DNA of 43,239 nucleotides, taken from contig MSJI02000585.1 of assembly GCA_001931905.2 (NCBI GenBank), positions 1-43,239 on the forward strand. Reading direction: 5' to 3'. Origin of the DNA: Cladosporium sp. IMV 00045 (taxonomy: Eukaryota; Ascomycota; Dothideomycetes; Cladosporiales; Cladosporiaceae). The position numbers and the translations under genes are program-made. Shown piece by piece: positions 42,952 to 43,239 of the stretch. Numbering within the stretch: position 1 is the first letter of the stretch; every line of letters starts with the position of its first letter. Under the pieces are notes generated by a model, which worked only from the letters and a program-made list of their open reading frames with translations, searched no databases and was not told where the DNA came from.

Positions 42952-43239
42952 TTACATCCTCCTAATCTCAGCCTCGCCCTTGTACTTCTCAAGACCTCCG
43001 TTCAAGTGCTGCCACCACTCGAAAAGCATGCTCTCGCAGATCAGCTTGAACCAAGGCGTGAACTTGAGCGAGTCGTCCTTGAACATCTCCTTGAGCTCGT
43101 CGGCCGCGACGTACTTGGAATCCCGCACCTCGTTGGGGTTGATGTCGAGATCGACGTCCGCCTTGATGAACAGGATGTAGTCCACCTCGTGCTCGCCCCA
43201 CTTGCCGTCGCTGGGCGCCTTGTAGTGTATCCTCGTCAG
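42952..43239 (-). CDS. IDI1: Isopentenyl-diphosphate delta-isomerase, C-terminal part (cut by window edge)
   Basis: The frame is open from the right edge to a TAA at 42954-42952, giving the last 95 residues. They match the C-terminal third of type I IPP isomerase: 'KWGEHEVDYILFIKADVDLD', where the Glu of the E-H-E-x-D pattern is a metal/catalytic acid, 'NEVRDSKYVAADELKEMF', 'FTPWFKLICESMLFEWW'. It converts isopentenyl to dimethylallyl diphosphate in the sterol and isoprenoid pathway. The Cys-containing active-site part lies outside the window. Confidence 0.93.
   Translation of the reverse strand: MTRIHYKAPSDGKWGEHEVDYILFIKADVDLDINPNEVRDSKYVAADELKEMFKDDSLKFTPWFKLICESMLFEWWQHLNGGLEKYKGEAEIRRM

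Noticed and set aside
1..43239. CRISPR arrays, transposons, prophage
   Set aside because: No spaced repeat array, transposase, reverse transcriptase or long terminal repeat was seen; the window is eukaryotic nuclear DNA.

Overview
The window is nuclear DNA of a filamentous ascomycete (Pezizomycotina), most likely a Dothideomycete of the Mycosphaerella/Capnodiales type; that placement is an inference from gene style. Evidence is the density of short GT-AG introns of about 50-100 nt with CTNAC/CTAAC branch points, a dispersed 5S rRNA gene, intron-bearing tRNAs, and families such as Alt a 1-like secreted proteins and con-10. Two genes run off the edges: mitochondrial EF-G (MEF1) at the left and IPP isomerase (IDI1) at the right.

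Layout. 1-7 kb is core: MEF1 3' end (+), N-myristoyltransferase NMT1 (-), an Alt a 1-like small secreted protein (-), the translin-associated factor TRAX (+) and a plasma-membrane syntaxin SSO1 (-). 8-19.6 kb is accessory: an alpha-glucoside-type MFS transporter (-), an AtuA/DUF4387 fusion protein (+), a Zn2Cys6 transcription factor (-), a 5S rRNA gene, a doubtful CorA-like ORF, an SDR oxidoreductase (-) and an EthD-domain protein (+). 20-22 kb holds tRNA-Val(UAC), a con-10-like stress protein and tRNA-Gln(CUG). 22.3-27.1 kb is a divergent pair of a cytochrome P450 and a phenol-hydroxylase-type flavin monooxygenase. From 27.7 kb on the DNA is core again: TBC RabGAP, the fused molybdenum cofactor enzyme cnxE, V-ATPase c'' (VMA16), TFIIA gamma (TOA2), a TMEM42/EamA membrane protein, a Pmp3-like protein, an Arc1-like tRNA-binding protein, a large disordered protein and a second small secreted protein.

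The most interesting part is 8.1-19.6 kb. The transporter and the AtuA gene are divergent. Almost midway between them lie two copies of the palindrome AAGCGA-NN-TCGCTT, spaced 32 bp (three helical turns). A one-mismatch third copy lies upstream of the EthD gene. This suggests a co-regulated catabolic cluster (uptake, acyl/terpenoid-type catabolism, SDR, EthD, own regulator). Yet the transporter has a 1-nt frameshift, the AtuA gene has an in-frame TAA, and the regulator has a splice junction that looks 1 nt short. The cluster may be decaying in this strain, or the assembly may carry small errors; the sequence alone cannot decide.

Other points: the Arc1-like gene has an in-frame upstream ATG that adds a mitochondrial-presequence-like leader; two introns are stop-free multiples of three; one intron is probably GC-AG; TRAX has an 18-nt microexon; cnxE has a His-rich linker. 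Exon borders were read by eye from splice signals and frame, so each is a model without transcript support.
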